Shown here: one piece after another, positions 1-15,000 of the stretch
Position numbering within the stretch: position 1 is the stretch's first letter
Layout of the letters: each line of letters opens with the position of its first letter
Assembly (NCBI RefSeq): GCF_029227915.1
Contig: NC_079886.1
Span: 22,358,501 to 22,422,500, forward strand
Source of the DNA: Hydractinia symbiolongicarpus
Taxonomy: Eukaryota > Cnidaria > Hydrozoa > Anthoathecata > Hydractiniidae
DNA length: 64,000 bases
Reading direction: 5' to 3'
Position numbers and translations under genes: made by a program
The notes under the pieces: generated by a model
What the model was told of the DNA's origin: nothing
The model's input: the letters and a program-made list of their open reading frames with translations, nothing else
Databases searched by the model: none

Positions 1-3000
1 AGCCTACCTCCGCATACCAGTCCATTTTTGCAACGCGTTTCAATTGGTTTCTCGCTTTTGGAGTTTGTTTCAAAATCATGTAAGCAGTAGCCATACCCAA
101 TAATGCTGGAACATAGTCTTTCTAAAAAATAAGAAAATGTAAAAAATTTTTTTATGAAACAATTTGTGCGTATCATTATTCCAAAAACAATATTTACACG
201 ACACTTGCACCATATTTACACCATATATACGCCATATTTACACGACACTTACACCACATTCACGTCATATTTACGCCATATTTAAACCGGTTTTACACAA
301 AACCTGTGCCATTTTTACGACACCCACACGACACTTGCGCCATATTTACCCGACATTTGCATTCTTATTTACGATAAAAAACGATATTTTGATAGGTGTA
401 AATAAATGATGATTTTGAATTAAAAAATGCGTTACTATTCTAAGGGTAGTGAGACAAGATTAATTTTCCTCGAACAACCATTTTAACTCAATGTCCTCGC
501 ATATCTCACTTGCACGAATTTCATGACTTCTCATTCTAGGCCTCTCATAAAAGTATCAATTTTTTACAATGTGAGCGCCATTAACAGAAGAAAATAAAAA
601 AAAAGGAACTGAACACCAGACGAACCTCTGATTGAGCTATCTCCATCAGATTACTCAAAGCTTTTTGAACTAGAGTGGAATTCTTTGTACTCATCAAAAG
701 AGTGTTCTGTAATATTTTATGCTTGAAACGACTTTGTTTCGGTTTCACATCCTGAAAATAAACAAAGAAGTCCTTTCCTATTAAATAAATAAAATAATAT
801 GGCTGATTTTACTATTAGTTACTCGCATCCAATAATACATATTCTCCATAACATTTTTCAGCCACAACTCAAATGCTTACGTTACCTTTAAAAGTTTTTC
901 AGCTGTCTTGATAGCCATTTGTTCTGAGTCGTGCTTCTCTGTTGCACTGGAAAAAACGTTTCGTTGGTTTATATCATTGCTTTTGTTTAAATAAACAATG
1001 TTAAAACTTAATCACTTACTTGACTTCGTTACCAACAGATTCAAATGTCTCACCACCTGAAATTAAGAACAAAAAAAAAATGCTTAACCTCTTAACAGTG
1101 TTTATAAGAACCGCTATCTGGTATTCAATATTAAGTTTTTATGCAAGCTGTACAAGCATTAGCACACATTAACTACAATCTTGACAAGACAGCTAATTTC
1201 GAAGTTCTTCTTTAGTGTTAAAAAATACAATTGTCTAGAGATAAGTGCCATGTTTAATAATAGCGGAACATACTTTTTGATAGAAATCGATTTGATAGTA
1301 ACATAAAATCGATCGACGTCGATCGATTTGATGTTACTAAAAATAGAACTTGCATAATCTTTATCGATCGACATCGACCTGGCGGTCGAATTCGATCGAA
1401 TTCAAAAGTAGGATTGCTTTCTACTTTTTTGTCGATCGATTGAAATTTATCCAATAAGATTGATTTATACCCACGTGATGTAAACAAATCGATGAAGAAA
1501 TAAGCATTCACTGAGAAGCGGGAAAAAGAGAAAAATGGCTGCAAACATTTTAAACAAACAAAAATTTAATTGCATATTTGATTTAACAACAGGTAACACT
1601 ATTCAACACAAGGAAACGTCAAAAGATGAAAATACATCACCGATAAGTGAATATTCACAGATAAATGTTGAGGAAATTACATAACATTTGTAGAATAGGT
1701 TCCCAGATTTTAGTGTGTTGGGGCAATTCCACGAGAAGTTTTAAAAACAGTCTCAATAAACAAAGAGTTTGTAGGGAAATGGCTGAAAAATTTTAGAAGA
1801 ATATTTAAAAATATTTTTGCTTATCGTATTTACATGTCATGAAATTTTAAGTACATAAAATAATAATGATATTGAGATATCATTATTTTATATCAAATTT
1901 GTGTTATTGTTTTGAAATAAATTTGAATGATTCGCCATCAATCGAGGTATGGTCGAATGTAAGTGGAACTCAATTTTTATAAGAACGCCATCGATCGATT
2001 CAATCGACGTCGTTTGATTCGACCGCATTTATTTGAGTGGAAACCGCCTTTAGGTTATTTGGTTAGCTCCAAAGAGGGTACTAATATTCGCTGACGTAAG
2101 CATGTCCTAATTCTACCATATTTCGGACCTTTTCAGGTAATGGAGCAGATTTTTCAATAATGCAGACGTGGGGAAAAGTGCAGCTAGCGGATTTTAGCCT
2201 TAACCAAGTGATGCTGTTTTCCCGTTTCGTAAAAGAGCTGGCAAATAGACAATTACTCAAATATTATTTCCACAATTGAAGTGATACGTCTAGGTGTATC
2301 ACTCATTAAACTGAATTTTTGTATTAGTAATATTGTACCAGTTAATTAGGCTAAAGGTTACATTTTGTGGAAGAGGCTAAAAACTGTTGTAAACAAGCAA
2401 TGCTTCTTATATACGATTTCCAAAATACTATGAATACATTACCTTAATTTTCGCGAACTAAGAAAATTTGCAGGGAATAATTTTTGGAAATTAACCTTCT
2501 TTGGAATTTTCATACAGACATATTTTTACAAATATGGATAAAATTCGCGAAACTTGGAAAAATTTATTTAAAAAAAAAACGGTATTCCAGTTCTGTCGGG
2601 AATGGGTGTCGGAGCAATTTAAAACGACTACACTTCTCATTTTCATGTTGATCTTTAAACCCAATAAACTGGTCTACGGTGTTGCTACTTAATATCCGAT
2701 TTTATGATCAAAACTAACCACTCTGTCGACAACAAATCAAATTTTCAAAAGTTTTGTAATTAAACTTTTGTAAGACCAAAATTACCTAGGTGAAAAAACA
2801 CGTAAAGCAAACGAAAGATGAATAAAAACGGAACAGCTTACTTACCAACAATTTCACTGTCAGGATTTAAACATATCTCCACCATGTTGTACAAAGCCAT
2901 CTCACCCCTAAAAAACATAAAAAAACACAAGTATTTATCAAGTACTCTGCGAAGGAGATAGGGGTTAAAACACAAAGAAAAATAAATAGAATCCAGGAAC

Positions 3001-6000
3001 TGACCAAAAGTTATCTTTTCTTGCCAAGTTAAAATGTTTCAATGCTAAGGATGCATTATTCTGATACCTGTAACAAACAAAACAAAATATACTTCCATTT
3101 TATGAACATATTTACAAGTCCATACAATATAGAAGAGAATCTTAAGTAGCACACACACAAACACATGTTCTAACCAAGATTTGAATTGTAAAGATTACTT
3201 TTCCATAACTTTGCAAAAAACCCCACATGCTTAAAATCGTATTCAAAACTTAAAGTTTTTATGAGATTTAGCTTACCTATTTTAATAAAATTTTCACAAA
3301 AAGCAATTATTTCTTACCACTCGTATAAACCTTTGCAGTAGTTATAACCAGCCTCCAAAGGAACTCGTGGATTGGATACTGCAGCCTAAATTACAAAAAT
3401 TAAAAATTAATAAAAAAGGTAATAATCTCCACCGTAGAGAGACATAAAACATACATGATCAAATACCTGTTCAAGAAATTTTTCACATTCTGATAATTTT
3501 CCAGCTCTGCGGAGAAGTTCAACTAATTTTGCCAATGCATCGTAATAATCTAATAAAAGCGAAAACATACTGAGTTACCTTCAAGTTAATTAACACCCCC
3601 TCAAATAAATAAATAAAAATACTGCTTTTTAAATCGGCACGCATTTAAAAAATTTTAAAATGAAGTAACATCCCAGAACACAACACAAAGCAAGAAATTC
3701 TGTGTTGTGTTATTTCCTTTCTTTTGTTTAAAAAAGTTTCATCATTCTTCTTAATTATTGAACAACAGAGTCTATTACCCTGTTTGTGGAAATATAGTAA
3801 ATATCTTAGAAAATTATTTGTGAGTTTTCTGCATTAGCAACAGAAATATCAGCATAGGGCGAAAACCAAAATGGTTTGTAGAAATAAAAACAAAATAGTT
3901 CGTCGCATTGAAAAGAAATTGTCTACCTGGTTTTCGATCAAGAAGTTGTTGAAAATGAAATGTGGCAGCTTCATATTCGTTTTTACGAAACAGCAAATCT
4001 GCCATCATCTAAAAGTAGCGCAGTTTATGAGTGAAATTAAGCAGAAATTAAGCCAGAAGAGCTTCAATGATGTAATAACGCAAAAAGCAGGCCATTGGTT
4101 TCACAAAAGAATTAGATGGTGGACGAGGAGAAAAAACATTTAATTTGTTTTCGCTTTCTCAATTCTTGATGACAATTTACAAGATAACAGATCCTGTTAC
4201 ATGTATCCTAGTGCAACTTCATAAGAACTTCTTCTTTGATAGCTAATCGTTTATGTAAATGTTATATAAGCACTTGATGTAATACTAACCAAAGTTGCTT
4301 GTTCGTCATCTTTGTTGTTCTTGAGAATGTTTCCTAGTTGCTGTTGGCAAGCATCCAAATCACCATTCATCAAATACAACTTCGAAAGAGATAACATAGC
4401 CTAAATAAAAAAAGTAACTGAATAAGTAAAATATAAACCAAAAAAATAGAGCGAATAATAAATAACAATACACAAGTTTGAAGTATAAGCTTACTGAAGA
4501 ATCACTGTCATTGTAAAAAGTTGCTTCTTTATAAGATTTAATAGCACGTTCATATTCCTTGTTTGAGGTGTAATATTCACCAATATGGCTGCTAATCCTA
4601 TAAAATAAGAGTAAAATAACTTTTTGATCACTATGTTCCTCAAAGCAGTTTTGCATATTTCCAGTATCTCTGCAGATGGAATTTCACAAAACATCATAGA
4701 GTACTTACTTCGCTGCTAAAGCTTTCTGAGCTGTCAATTCATCTGGCTGTTCCATCCCGACGCGCTTGATCACTCTGAAAATAGAAATTATTTTAAATTT
4801 TGTCAAAATATAAGTTTCACGATGCGGTTTACAACTGATAAATGAACAAACGGATAGATGAATGAATGAATAAAAGTATGCTGGGTGAATGAATGACAAG
4901 AACAATTTCTCACACATATTGAACATTTTTCCTGCAGGAATAGTAAAATGGTCTATGTTATGATTGAAATAGGTTACTCCACCTTCCTTGAACATCTCTA
5001 GCTTTTAAGAAAGCTTGTATCGTTTCTTCTGGATCTTTTGTTTTTAAATAAATCTTTGCAAGCAAGAAAGTGCACTTAGCTTCGTCCATAAGTTGTGACA
5101 AATCATTAGCTGGAAGAAATAATATTACAATGATAAACATTTCCAACCCAATATTCAAACAAGTAATTTAATTGTCGATAAAACAAGGTTAAGATTTTGT
5201 GGATCTATGTGGATGCAATCTGAAGTGTCGGTTTTCCTTTGAACAAGATTCAAAACACATTAGCTGTAATTTTATGCAACTTCTCTAATATAAGTTTCAT
5301 CTCATTATTTAAGCTTGCTTTTTACACCCCTGTGTCCTAATATGCCAAAACAAAATAGACAGATATGGATGTGAATAACGTAAAAAATAACATACATGAA
5401 TCGTCTTTTAATGTTTGCCTTAAAATTCTTTCTGCTTTTTCGAAATTTTTAAGTTTCATATGAAGCTCTGCCAGATCGAATCTAAAAATACAAAATAGTG
5501 ATTTGTATAAAACCTACTCAATATTTTGTGTGAAAGAAAAAATACAAAGCACTTTTTAAGAAAAGCAATGAAATACCTCAAGAAGCTTTGGTTTCCAGTT
5601 CGGACAGCAGCTTCGTAATAACTGATAGCCTACGAATTGAAAAACAAAAATTAGATACATAAACAACATAAATAAACTAATATACATATGGTTCAAGCTT
5701 AAGTGAATTCTGTCCACGAAAAATAGGGAACATATCATGATTTTTATTTTACATTTATTTTAAATAAATAGAAAATGGAGAACATTTCATCTGATTGAGA
5801 TAAATTAAATTCTTATGGTACATCCGTCTGCCCATTCTTAACAGAAAGATGTTGATCGGACCTCTGATCGTGACGGCGAATATAATTAGTACAAATCATA
5901 TTGAAGAGAAGTACTATAACGTAATGATCAGAGGTCTGATCGTGGTGAAACATTCTCTGTGAGAATAAACACACAGATTTGGAAAGAGTAGATTTGGATA

Positions 6001-9000
6001 AACTCTCTGCATGCATCAAACATATTGCTGGGTTTGTCTGCAGCTCCTAGTTCTGGGGAATGCAGATCGAATTCTGCTCGCAGCCAGGCAGTATTTTAGT
6101 GATGCACATGAATAGTTTATTCGAAATCTTTCCTGTTGCAAATCTCTATATCTGTATCTGCATATATAAATGTTTATAGCTAAAATTAGCGAGGTAAAAT
6201 CTCTACAGAAAAACTTTTTAACATTTTTAATACAGCCATGAAGGAGTCATTTTTGTGACGAACGCCCTCCCACCACCTCCCAAAAAAAAATAATAAAAAA
6301 TGTCTCTTTAACAAGAACATATTCTTAAGGAAAGAGTTGACATTTAACAAATCCAAAGTGGTTCAACTTTCCATTGTAAGTGGATCAAAAACAAATTGGT
6401 TTAATCATATGTGGCTATACTTTTGCATATTGATGTGTTTTGATCAAAGCTTGTCCAATCTTGCTTGCCAGGCTTGCATCTTTTGGGTTTTTCTTTAATG
6501 CTGATTCATAAACATCAATCGCTTTTTCAGGCTAAAAAGTGAAAGTTAAATGAAAGTGGAACAGCTCGACAACTTATTAAAACCTTACCCAAAAAATACC
6601 ATTCAGTTAATTGCTACAAACTATAAAACTCTATTATCACCTCTTGTATGCTCATATATGCATCACCAAGCAGAAGATAGGATTGAGGTGTAGGTTTTTT
6701 CTCCACAAGCTCTCTAACATAAAATTGCAGTATGATTTAGTAACAGTAAAAAGAAATGTACAATTTTCAAACATTAAAGTATAGTGCAAAATGCTGAGCA
6801 TTCCATAGCTCTTCTTTTTCAGAATATCTAGAATGAACAATGTAAGCAATCAGCCAAACAGACTTTGAGAAAAGATAAAGATAAAGAAGGTAGAGGAAGA
6901 TAAAGAAGGTAGAGGAAGATAAAGAAGGTAGAGGAAGATAAAGAAGGTAGAGGAAGATAAAGAAGGTAGAGGAAGATAAAGAAGGTAGAGGAAGATAAAG
7001 AAGGTAGAGGAAGATAAAGAAGGTAGAGGAAGATAAAGAAGGTAGAGGAAGATAAAGAAGGTAGAGGAAGATAAAGAGGCAAACTCTTTTTTAATATCAA
7101 TTATTAAATTGACAATGTAAAACTTATTCTCTGACACGTAACAAAAATCTTAAATCAGGAACACAATTGTGGAATTTCTGAACTGTACTGATCAAATTTG
7201 AAAGATTTTACAAAAAAAAAAGTTTTCCTACCTATATACACTTGTATACAAGCGCTTGTCTTTTCTATATTTTAAGTAAATCTCAGCCATCTTTTCTCGT
7301 GCTTGGATATAGTAGCTAAAAAGGGAATAATATTTAGATATAATTTATATACTTTTAACATCTACGTCATGCACATTATCAGCCTCAAGTAATCTTTCAT
7401 TTCTTACAAATTCTGGTTATTACATACTAGAGTTGTTTTCATTTTGCTAAAATGTTAGCAGCAAACATTTAGAGGAAAAACTTACAAAGTAGGTAAGAGA
7501 CAAACTAAACTTAATTTTATGAAACATTGGTACTACAAATACACAAATCCAATAAGGAGAGAAAGAGGGACACTGAACAACTATGCAGGTCTACAGCAAT
7601 GCAAAATATTTAAATCTCAACAAAAGCAAAATAGTGTCTACAAACAAGCCCTAACTTAGAATCCTCACATATTTTTCTTCTACGGAAACTATCAAATACC
7701 TTTGGTCAGGTGTGATTTGTCGCAGAAGTGTAAGAGCATTTTCAACGTCTCCACGTAGTAGCGAAAAGTCAGCATTTGCTATTGTGACCCTAGAAAAAAA
7801 AAAGAAAAAATGTTTGCAGTAATTATGGAACCAGGAAAAAAAACATAAAGTGAGACGTATAGTATACCTAAACTATCTCGCATATTGTAGTGAGAGTGAA
7901 ATATAAAACTGTCATTTAAAAATAGTCACAGAATCTTTTTACTTTAAAATTAAAATTGATTTTACTGGGTGTGGTACCCATGCACCATTCCTCAGCATTT
8001 TTATCCCCTCTCTATTCTAGAAGACTTACACAAACACGAAATAAGGCACTGAGTAAAGTCAGTACCATATTCTCTCTATTTAACGCCCACTCCCTATTTA
8101 ACGCCCCTCTCCAATAAACGCCCACCCTAAAACATCAAAAAACATATTAAGCACCCCTCACTATTTAACGCCCCTCTCCAATAAACGCCCCACCCTAAAA
8201 CATCAAAAACCGTATTAAACGGCCCCTCTCTATTTAACGGCCCCTCTCTATTTAACGGCCCTCTCCAATTAACGTCCATCCATATTTATGTAAAGGGGGC
8301 GTTTATTAGAATTCTACACTTGAATCAAATAAAGACAATATTCGAACGAAGTGTGTTAATGTTTAGTATATTTAGATATATTTTTAGTGATAACTTTCAA
8401 ATCAAGAAAAGCAAGGAAAACATTTTGTAGTTTGATTTTTTAGGTGTTTAAGGGTAACACATTTTTGTTTTTGCTTGTACAGTTCTTCATCTAACCACTG
8501 CTGTTCTTTTGCAATATGTGTAACAATCATACTCAATTTTTTTTAATAAACGCCCACTCTCTAATTAACGCCCCTCTCCATTTAACTCCCACCCTAAAAT
8601 CCAGGGCTTCAAATAGAGAGAATACGGCAATTCATAAAAACACATTAGATACTAGTGGGATCCGCCTCGTTGAAGTCACAACTACAACAGGGCGTATTTT
8701 TAGCTCAGAATTTAATCCCGTAATAAAATTCCCCTACAAGGAGGGAATCTATTTCGTCTCATCATGTTTCCTCTTTAGATGAACATATATAGCTTGTAAG
8801 CTTATTTGTCTTAATCCTTGAAAAAAATTTATTGTGCTAAATGTAAATGACATTCCCACAGTTAACCTTAAGCATACTGTTTTTTGCCTGTATGTAGTTT
8901 TACTGCTTTCCACGCACTCCGGACAAGTTTTTATTGACTTGACTAAAAACTGAAAGTAAGTAAAGTAAACTTCCAGTAACTTGAACCTCCAGGGGATCAA

Positions 9001-12000
9001 GAAAATAGCTTGAGTTGTCAAGTGATTATAATGAGAACGTATTAGCACATGTTGAAGAGGGTAATTAAACAAACAGTTTGAGTAATTCTAATTGAGTTTT
9101 TAAAATGGTTTTTGCTGTCTACCACTGTTTTGTTGCACAGTCGCAATGATTTTATTAGCTAATATATTATATAAAACATCAGATGGCCTAGATATAAAGT
9201 CCCAATACATTCCTATGTTCCTAAATATATATATTTATTCCTTTGATTTAAGAACACATGTGCTGTGTATTGTTTTATGGCCTCTGGAAAAGAGCTAAAC
9301 TTCCTGTGGGATATTTTCTACATGGCTGCACATAGCTTAAATAGTCTATTTATCACCTAATAAGCCGAAGAATCTTTAGTCCCAAAATTTTTTTTTGCTT
9401 GAACAAAGATGAATTTAACGAGCAACCAAACTCCAAAAAAGGATGGTACAACTAGTTGTTGAGATAATCATAATAGAAGAAAACAAATCTCCTAAATAGG
9501 AGAAGACCTAGTAACTAGTCTATGTAAAATGTCCTAACCAATCTACAGTCCTAATTTGACATGAACCCATTTTTCTAACTTTTTTTGTTAAATTTTATCA
9601 TTTGATGCATGGCACAATGGTCTATTCTGTTAGTTTGTTGTGCTGAGTGGCAAGAAGTGCTGTTCAGAAAGGTTAATATCCCCCCAGAGGCAGGCATATT
9701 TTTTAAAATAAAATCTTGCAAATTAAATCTTGTTGATGCGTTGACCATTCGGGCCATGGCCAGTTACGAGTTGGAAAGTCTGATACCGTTTTCTGTAAAG
9801 TTTTAATTTTTTAATTGTCTATTCAGGTGTAAAAAATTAATATAATAACTAATCATTAGCCTGTGGAAAATTCCATGAGGGGTTTTTCCTGCATTATTAT
9901 TTTGTGTATCCTGGTCACCTGCATGAAATACGGGAATTTACTGCAACTGGCATTCTTACCATGATCGTAGGTTCAAATACATTGGCATTTTTGGTAACAA
10001 AAACCCTGGTTTTAAATTGACTCACAAGCAGACATTAAGTATAATAACTTAGATTGTCTTAAAAAGAGTCAAGACTTACTTAATTTCTTCAGGAGTGCCA
10101 GCAAACTCGTTAATTGCATCTTGCATGGTTTTTGTTGCTTCATGCTAATGAAAATAGGTTAATAAATACTTAATTTAAAAAATTTCATACCTTTTTCAAA
10201 ATTTTTAAAGAGAGCAAATGAAAGAAATTTATATACCTCCATATTTAGTTGTCTCTGCACATCAGCTAGTTCAAGGTACACGGCAACTCTGTTTGCTAAC
10301 GTTACATTAAATTTGGCCTTTTTGTTACTTGCAGACGCTATAAACACAAAATAAAATAAAAATAAAATAAGCTTAATTATAAAAAAAGGCCATAAACTAG
10401 GTAACATAACTTTAATTAGAATAAAAATAAGCTATCAATACAAGGGGGCAAGCCATAGAAAAACTAGTTGATTTCTTAACATACAAGCTCTTCTCATTCC
10501 AGGTAAATTCATTGCAACAGTTAATGTTTTTAATGCCTCATCAAAGTTCTTTTGCTTCTTCTGAGATTTTGCTTTGATAATATGGTATACGGGACTTTCC
10601 TTGACTTCAAAATTATAACTAAGACCATTCTCAAGGGAAGCTTCAGATGCAGCATAATTGTTATTGTGGAGATAAATCTACAAAATAATTATTAAATAAG
10701 TATAAATATTGTGGAGATAAATGTACAGAATACATTATGTAAATATAAAATGCATTGCAGAAGTACAAAAAATTATATTTCTTTGGAACAATGGTGCAGA
10801 TGTGAGAAGTAAACTCATAAATCCGCACAATAGCTTTGTTTATGTTGCGCACAACTGCAATAGGTGGAACAATATCCTTCCCATTGAGGGTAAATAATAA
10901 GGTAATCTAACCTGTGCCATAAGAATATGTGCATTAACAAATGTGGGATCACTTTCCAAGCATTTTTGTACAATAGCTTTAGCACTTTCAATATCACCTA
11001 AAAGAATTTTATAAGGAAAATGCTAAAAGCTAAAACATTTTTTTTTAAACATAAAATTATTATTCTAAATAATAATAAAAAAAAACAAAAACAAATATGT
11101 TACCCATCACATATTTCACTTTTCCAAGCATAAAAATTGCTTGGATTAAACCTGGAACAGTTTTTATTATCGGTTCAAGGATTAGTCCACACTTCTTCAG
11201 AGCTACATTGTTGGAGAGTAGAACACCTGTTGGCTGTATAAAAAAAAAAAAAAATAGAAATGATTTGCATTTTTTTGGTGAATAATAAATAAAACCTAAC
11301 CAAAAAAGTGCAAAAATTGATGATGGCCAAGAAAAAAGTGATGATGTTGTTTTGAACTTATTTTTTTGCTTTGGATTTTCACATTCTTCTGGAAGCACTA
11401 CTTTTATATTATTAACACTACCAACCTACCTCAGATGGACCGTAAACCAAAAACATATCAACAATTTGAAGCAGAAAATCAGGATTCAGCCTTTCAAAAT
11501 ACTTGCTTCCCAAAGGTAAACCCTGAAAAGAAAAGCGATTCATAAGAATAACCTAAAGTAGATTTTACCAACGCGTTGATGTTTTAACAACTTACAGAAA
11601 GTGTGCCAAAATGATTTTCAACAGTCTCTTGTAACAACTGCATCACTTCATCAGCAGGTTTCCCCTTCTTTACTCCAAGAAGTGCACTCAAAAACGGAAT
11701 ATCCTGAAGTAGATATCATAAATTATTAGAAGAGTAATGTCACATAAGCTAAGTTAAACATTTTAAACTGTTTTGATAACATGGGATTAAAAAGATCATG
11801 TTGTACAGTGCAAAATTTCATCAAAATAAAGTTTATAGACACATACTGCAGATTTTCCAATGGAAGATTGAATCTCATTAAAAAACTCCAACTGCTGTTC
11901 AGCTTCATCAAGTTGGTCTTGCAATATCTGACATTGTATGATTCCTAAGAAAGAGTTGATCAGTTTTTTAAAAATTTTAAAAACAAATTTATAATGCTTT

Positions 12001-15000
12001 GGCCTAAAATTAACACACTGCATTGTCAAACTGCAGAATTTTTCGGATGATTTTTCTTCATCAAGGCATTGTTTTTTTTAAGTACGCACTTGGTATTTTT
12101 ATTATACTCTACCAATGTCATGGCAAAATAATTCAAGACAGAAGTTATTCTTATTGATTGAAATGATTTGTCAATATTTAAACTTGTTTTCAAAATAAAT
12201 TTTCGACATTTTTCACTACTCTTCTTTTTAGTCTCAGTTTACAAGCTTTTCACTTCTTAGGTTTACAGTCTTGCAGTTTTTACCATTTTCTTTTAACTTT
12301 TTTTCGTTGTCTTGTAATTTTTTGTTTAAGAAACAGGTCATACATTGATAGCAGCAATTCATTTTGTTGAAGTATATTCATGTATATATTGTAATTTGTA
12401 TATGAAACCTATATTACTTTATAATAATAATAATAATAATTCTCTTCATCATATGTTTCTCAGATTCCTAGCTAATTATTTTCAATGAAATGAATTTTAA
12501 GCATGACTCATCTTACAAGTATACTTACAATTTTTATTTACATGATGACTTATACCTGTTAAAGCATGTACACTTGATTCATCAATTTTCATTGCTTGAC
12601 GATAACATTTTAAACTCTCTTTGATTTTGTTTTGAAGCAGAAGTTGATAACCAGTCTAAACAAGAAATATTCTTGGTTACAATAACAAGAATTGAACTAA
12701 ACTGCTTCGAGATTTATGTTTGAGGTTCCATGGAGTCATTATTGATTTTACAAATCTGAGTATTTTTAAGTAATGCTGGTTTGAAATGCAATAGTGCATC
12801 TTTGCTACAGTTTTTATGAAGAGGAAGATTAATATGTCATGTATTTTTGCTACAATTTTAGCTACACAAGTATATTCCATGATTTATTTTTAATTTTTAA
12901 AAAATAAAACAGATAAGTAATTTAGGCACAATAATAGTATGGTTCAGCTACCAAATTCTGCAACTTAATTTAACATAAGAAATAGGTTGACAGTCCAGGA
13001 TTTTTGCCTTTCAAAGTAATATCAGAACAAATAGAAAAAGGATGGAAATGTATCAAGTAAAATGCACTTCAAGTGTTGTAATGTGGTAAAAAGATTTAAA
13101 GTATTCACCTCGTTAACAAAATCTGCATTTTTCGGTGAGATTGATCTTGCCCGGTCAATAAGTGTTAACGACTGTTGTAAAATATTTTGATTTCTTCCAC
13201 ACTAAACAAGACAAAAATGCAAATAGTCTAGCTGAACACATAACACATGTTAAATAATGAGATGAAACAGAATAACTCGTACCATTCGCGAATAACACTT
13301 TGAGAAGCTAGCATAAAGATGTGGGTTTTTTGGTTCCAATCGATCCAATGCCTGAATGATTTCCGTTATCTTATCAACAGCCTAAGAAGAAAAATTGGGG
13401 AAGATTGTAGGCATTATATACTAATAAGGAAACTAAGTAAAAGAAGGTTAAAGTTAAAATCTTCTGAACTATCTTACCTCATCATACTTGGTCTCCCGAC
13501 AAATTAAATTTAGTATTGTAAGATGCAAAGCTTCAATATTTTGACTATCAGCAGCAAAAACTCTAGAAAGCGAAAAAGTAACATCAATATCACAGAGAAT
13601 TTGAGGCTAAATGTACTTGTTCATAGCAAGTGTTTTTAAGCCAAACAGGAGGCAAGTTTTTTTTTCTGTCATAATATAACTACAATATAAGACACTGAAA
13701 CAGCTGCAGGACATCGAAAAAGTCCTTTTCTCAGCATAGGCATCAAATGAGGACGTTCTGTCATCTTCCTTTGAGTATAACAAAATCTGGCATACAACAT
13801 AAAATCCCTTATATAGCTGCCATTTTATTAACACAGCTTCAAAAATGAGCAGTGTAATGCACATATAATTCTTGTCACCATTTCAGATCTTTTGTTTATG
13901 GGTTTAAAGTTCTGGTGCAGTAACAGCTGTATCATATTCTAGGTTTCTTAGTGTATGCGATTAGTGTTCTATAGATATTTAAAGCCTTTAAATTAATAAC
14001 ATTCTCTGCCCATTTCTCATTTAAAGACTGTCTGATAGATTTTCAAGTTGTTTTATTAATAATAGGCAAAGTTATGTTGATTAATCAGAGAGAGCCCTGA
14101 TGCATCAAAAAATGCATCAACAAGAATCAAAATCATAGATTTGCTGTTTAGCATACAGCATACAGTCTACACATGTAACAACTTAGAGTTGACACATTGT
14201 TAAATAATACAGTAAAAACTACAAAATTATACAATTTAGTTAGACAAAATGCAATACTTTAAAACAATCAGCTTCTTCACATTACCTTATTGAAGTCTCA
14301 ATGGTTTGGTCCCAATCTTGCAATGCCAGCTGTATACGCATTTTCTCTACCAAACCTGGAGTAAAGTCTGGGTACATGACTATCAGCTAAAAAACACATA
14401 AAAGGATATACATAATTTTTAACAAATAAAATAATTACTTAACGTTTCAGAAATTGTATTGCTTTCACTGCCCCAGGTCCGTTGTTGTTCATTTTGGGTC
14501 ATTATCAGGAGATTTCAAAAGGGGTTTTCAATTTAACATGAATTATACAATAACTTGACAATAGACATTTTGCTTAAAAATATGGACTACGACTTGCAAG
14601 TGAGCATAATCAATAGACCAAGATAAAAAAGGTCAAGCCAAATATTTAAATCAGGTAGAAATCATTGTAGAGCATACAGAAAGAGTTTAATTCAATCTCA
14701 TATTGCCCGTTTTATAGTCGTTCGATGCATTAACATTGCAGTTACAGATTATAAGTGCATCGCATGCACACAGTCATAAGCATTCAGTAGAAGTAGCAAA
14801 TAACTTGTGTCATCATGCAGTCAAATTAATTAGTTTTGTTATCTTAATGCAATGTCGAGTGTAAAAATACAGACAAGCAAGTGTTTAGACAAGCAAGTGT
14901 TCAGCAAGTTCAAGGAAAAAACTTAATAACATAGGAATAAAAATGTCTTTACCAATAGCTCAATTAAATCAATTTCATGCTAACATGGGTTGGGTAGGAT

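Noticed and set aside
6828-7137. Two overlapping 90-95 codon minus-strand frames rich in Leu, Pro and Ser
   Set aside because: Produced by the 19-bp minisatellite, which stays open in every frame.
9575-9806. Overlapping 60-65 codon frames on both strands in a TTC21B intron
   Set aside because: No domain, no splice context and no conservation evidence; probably chance.
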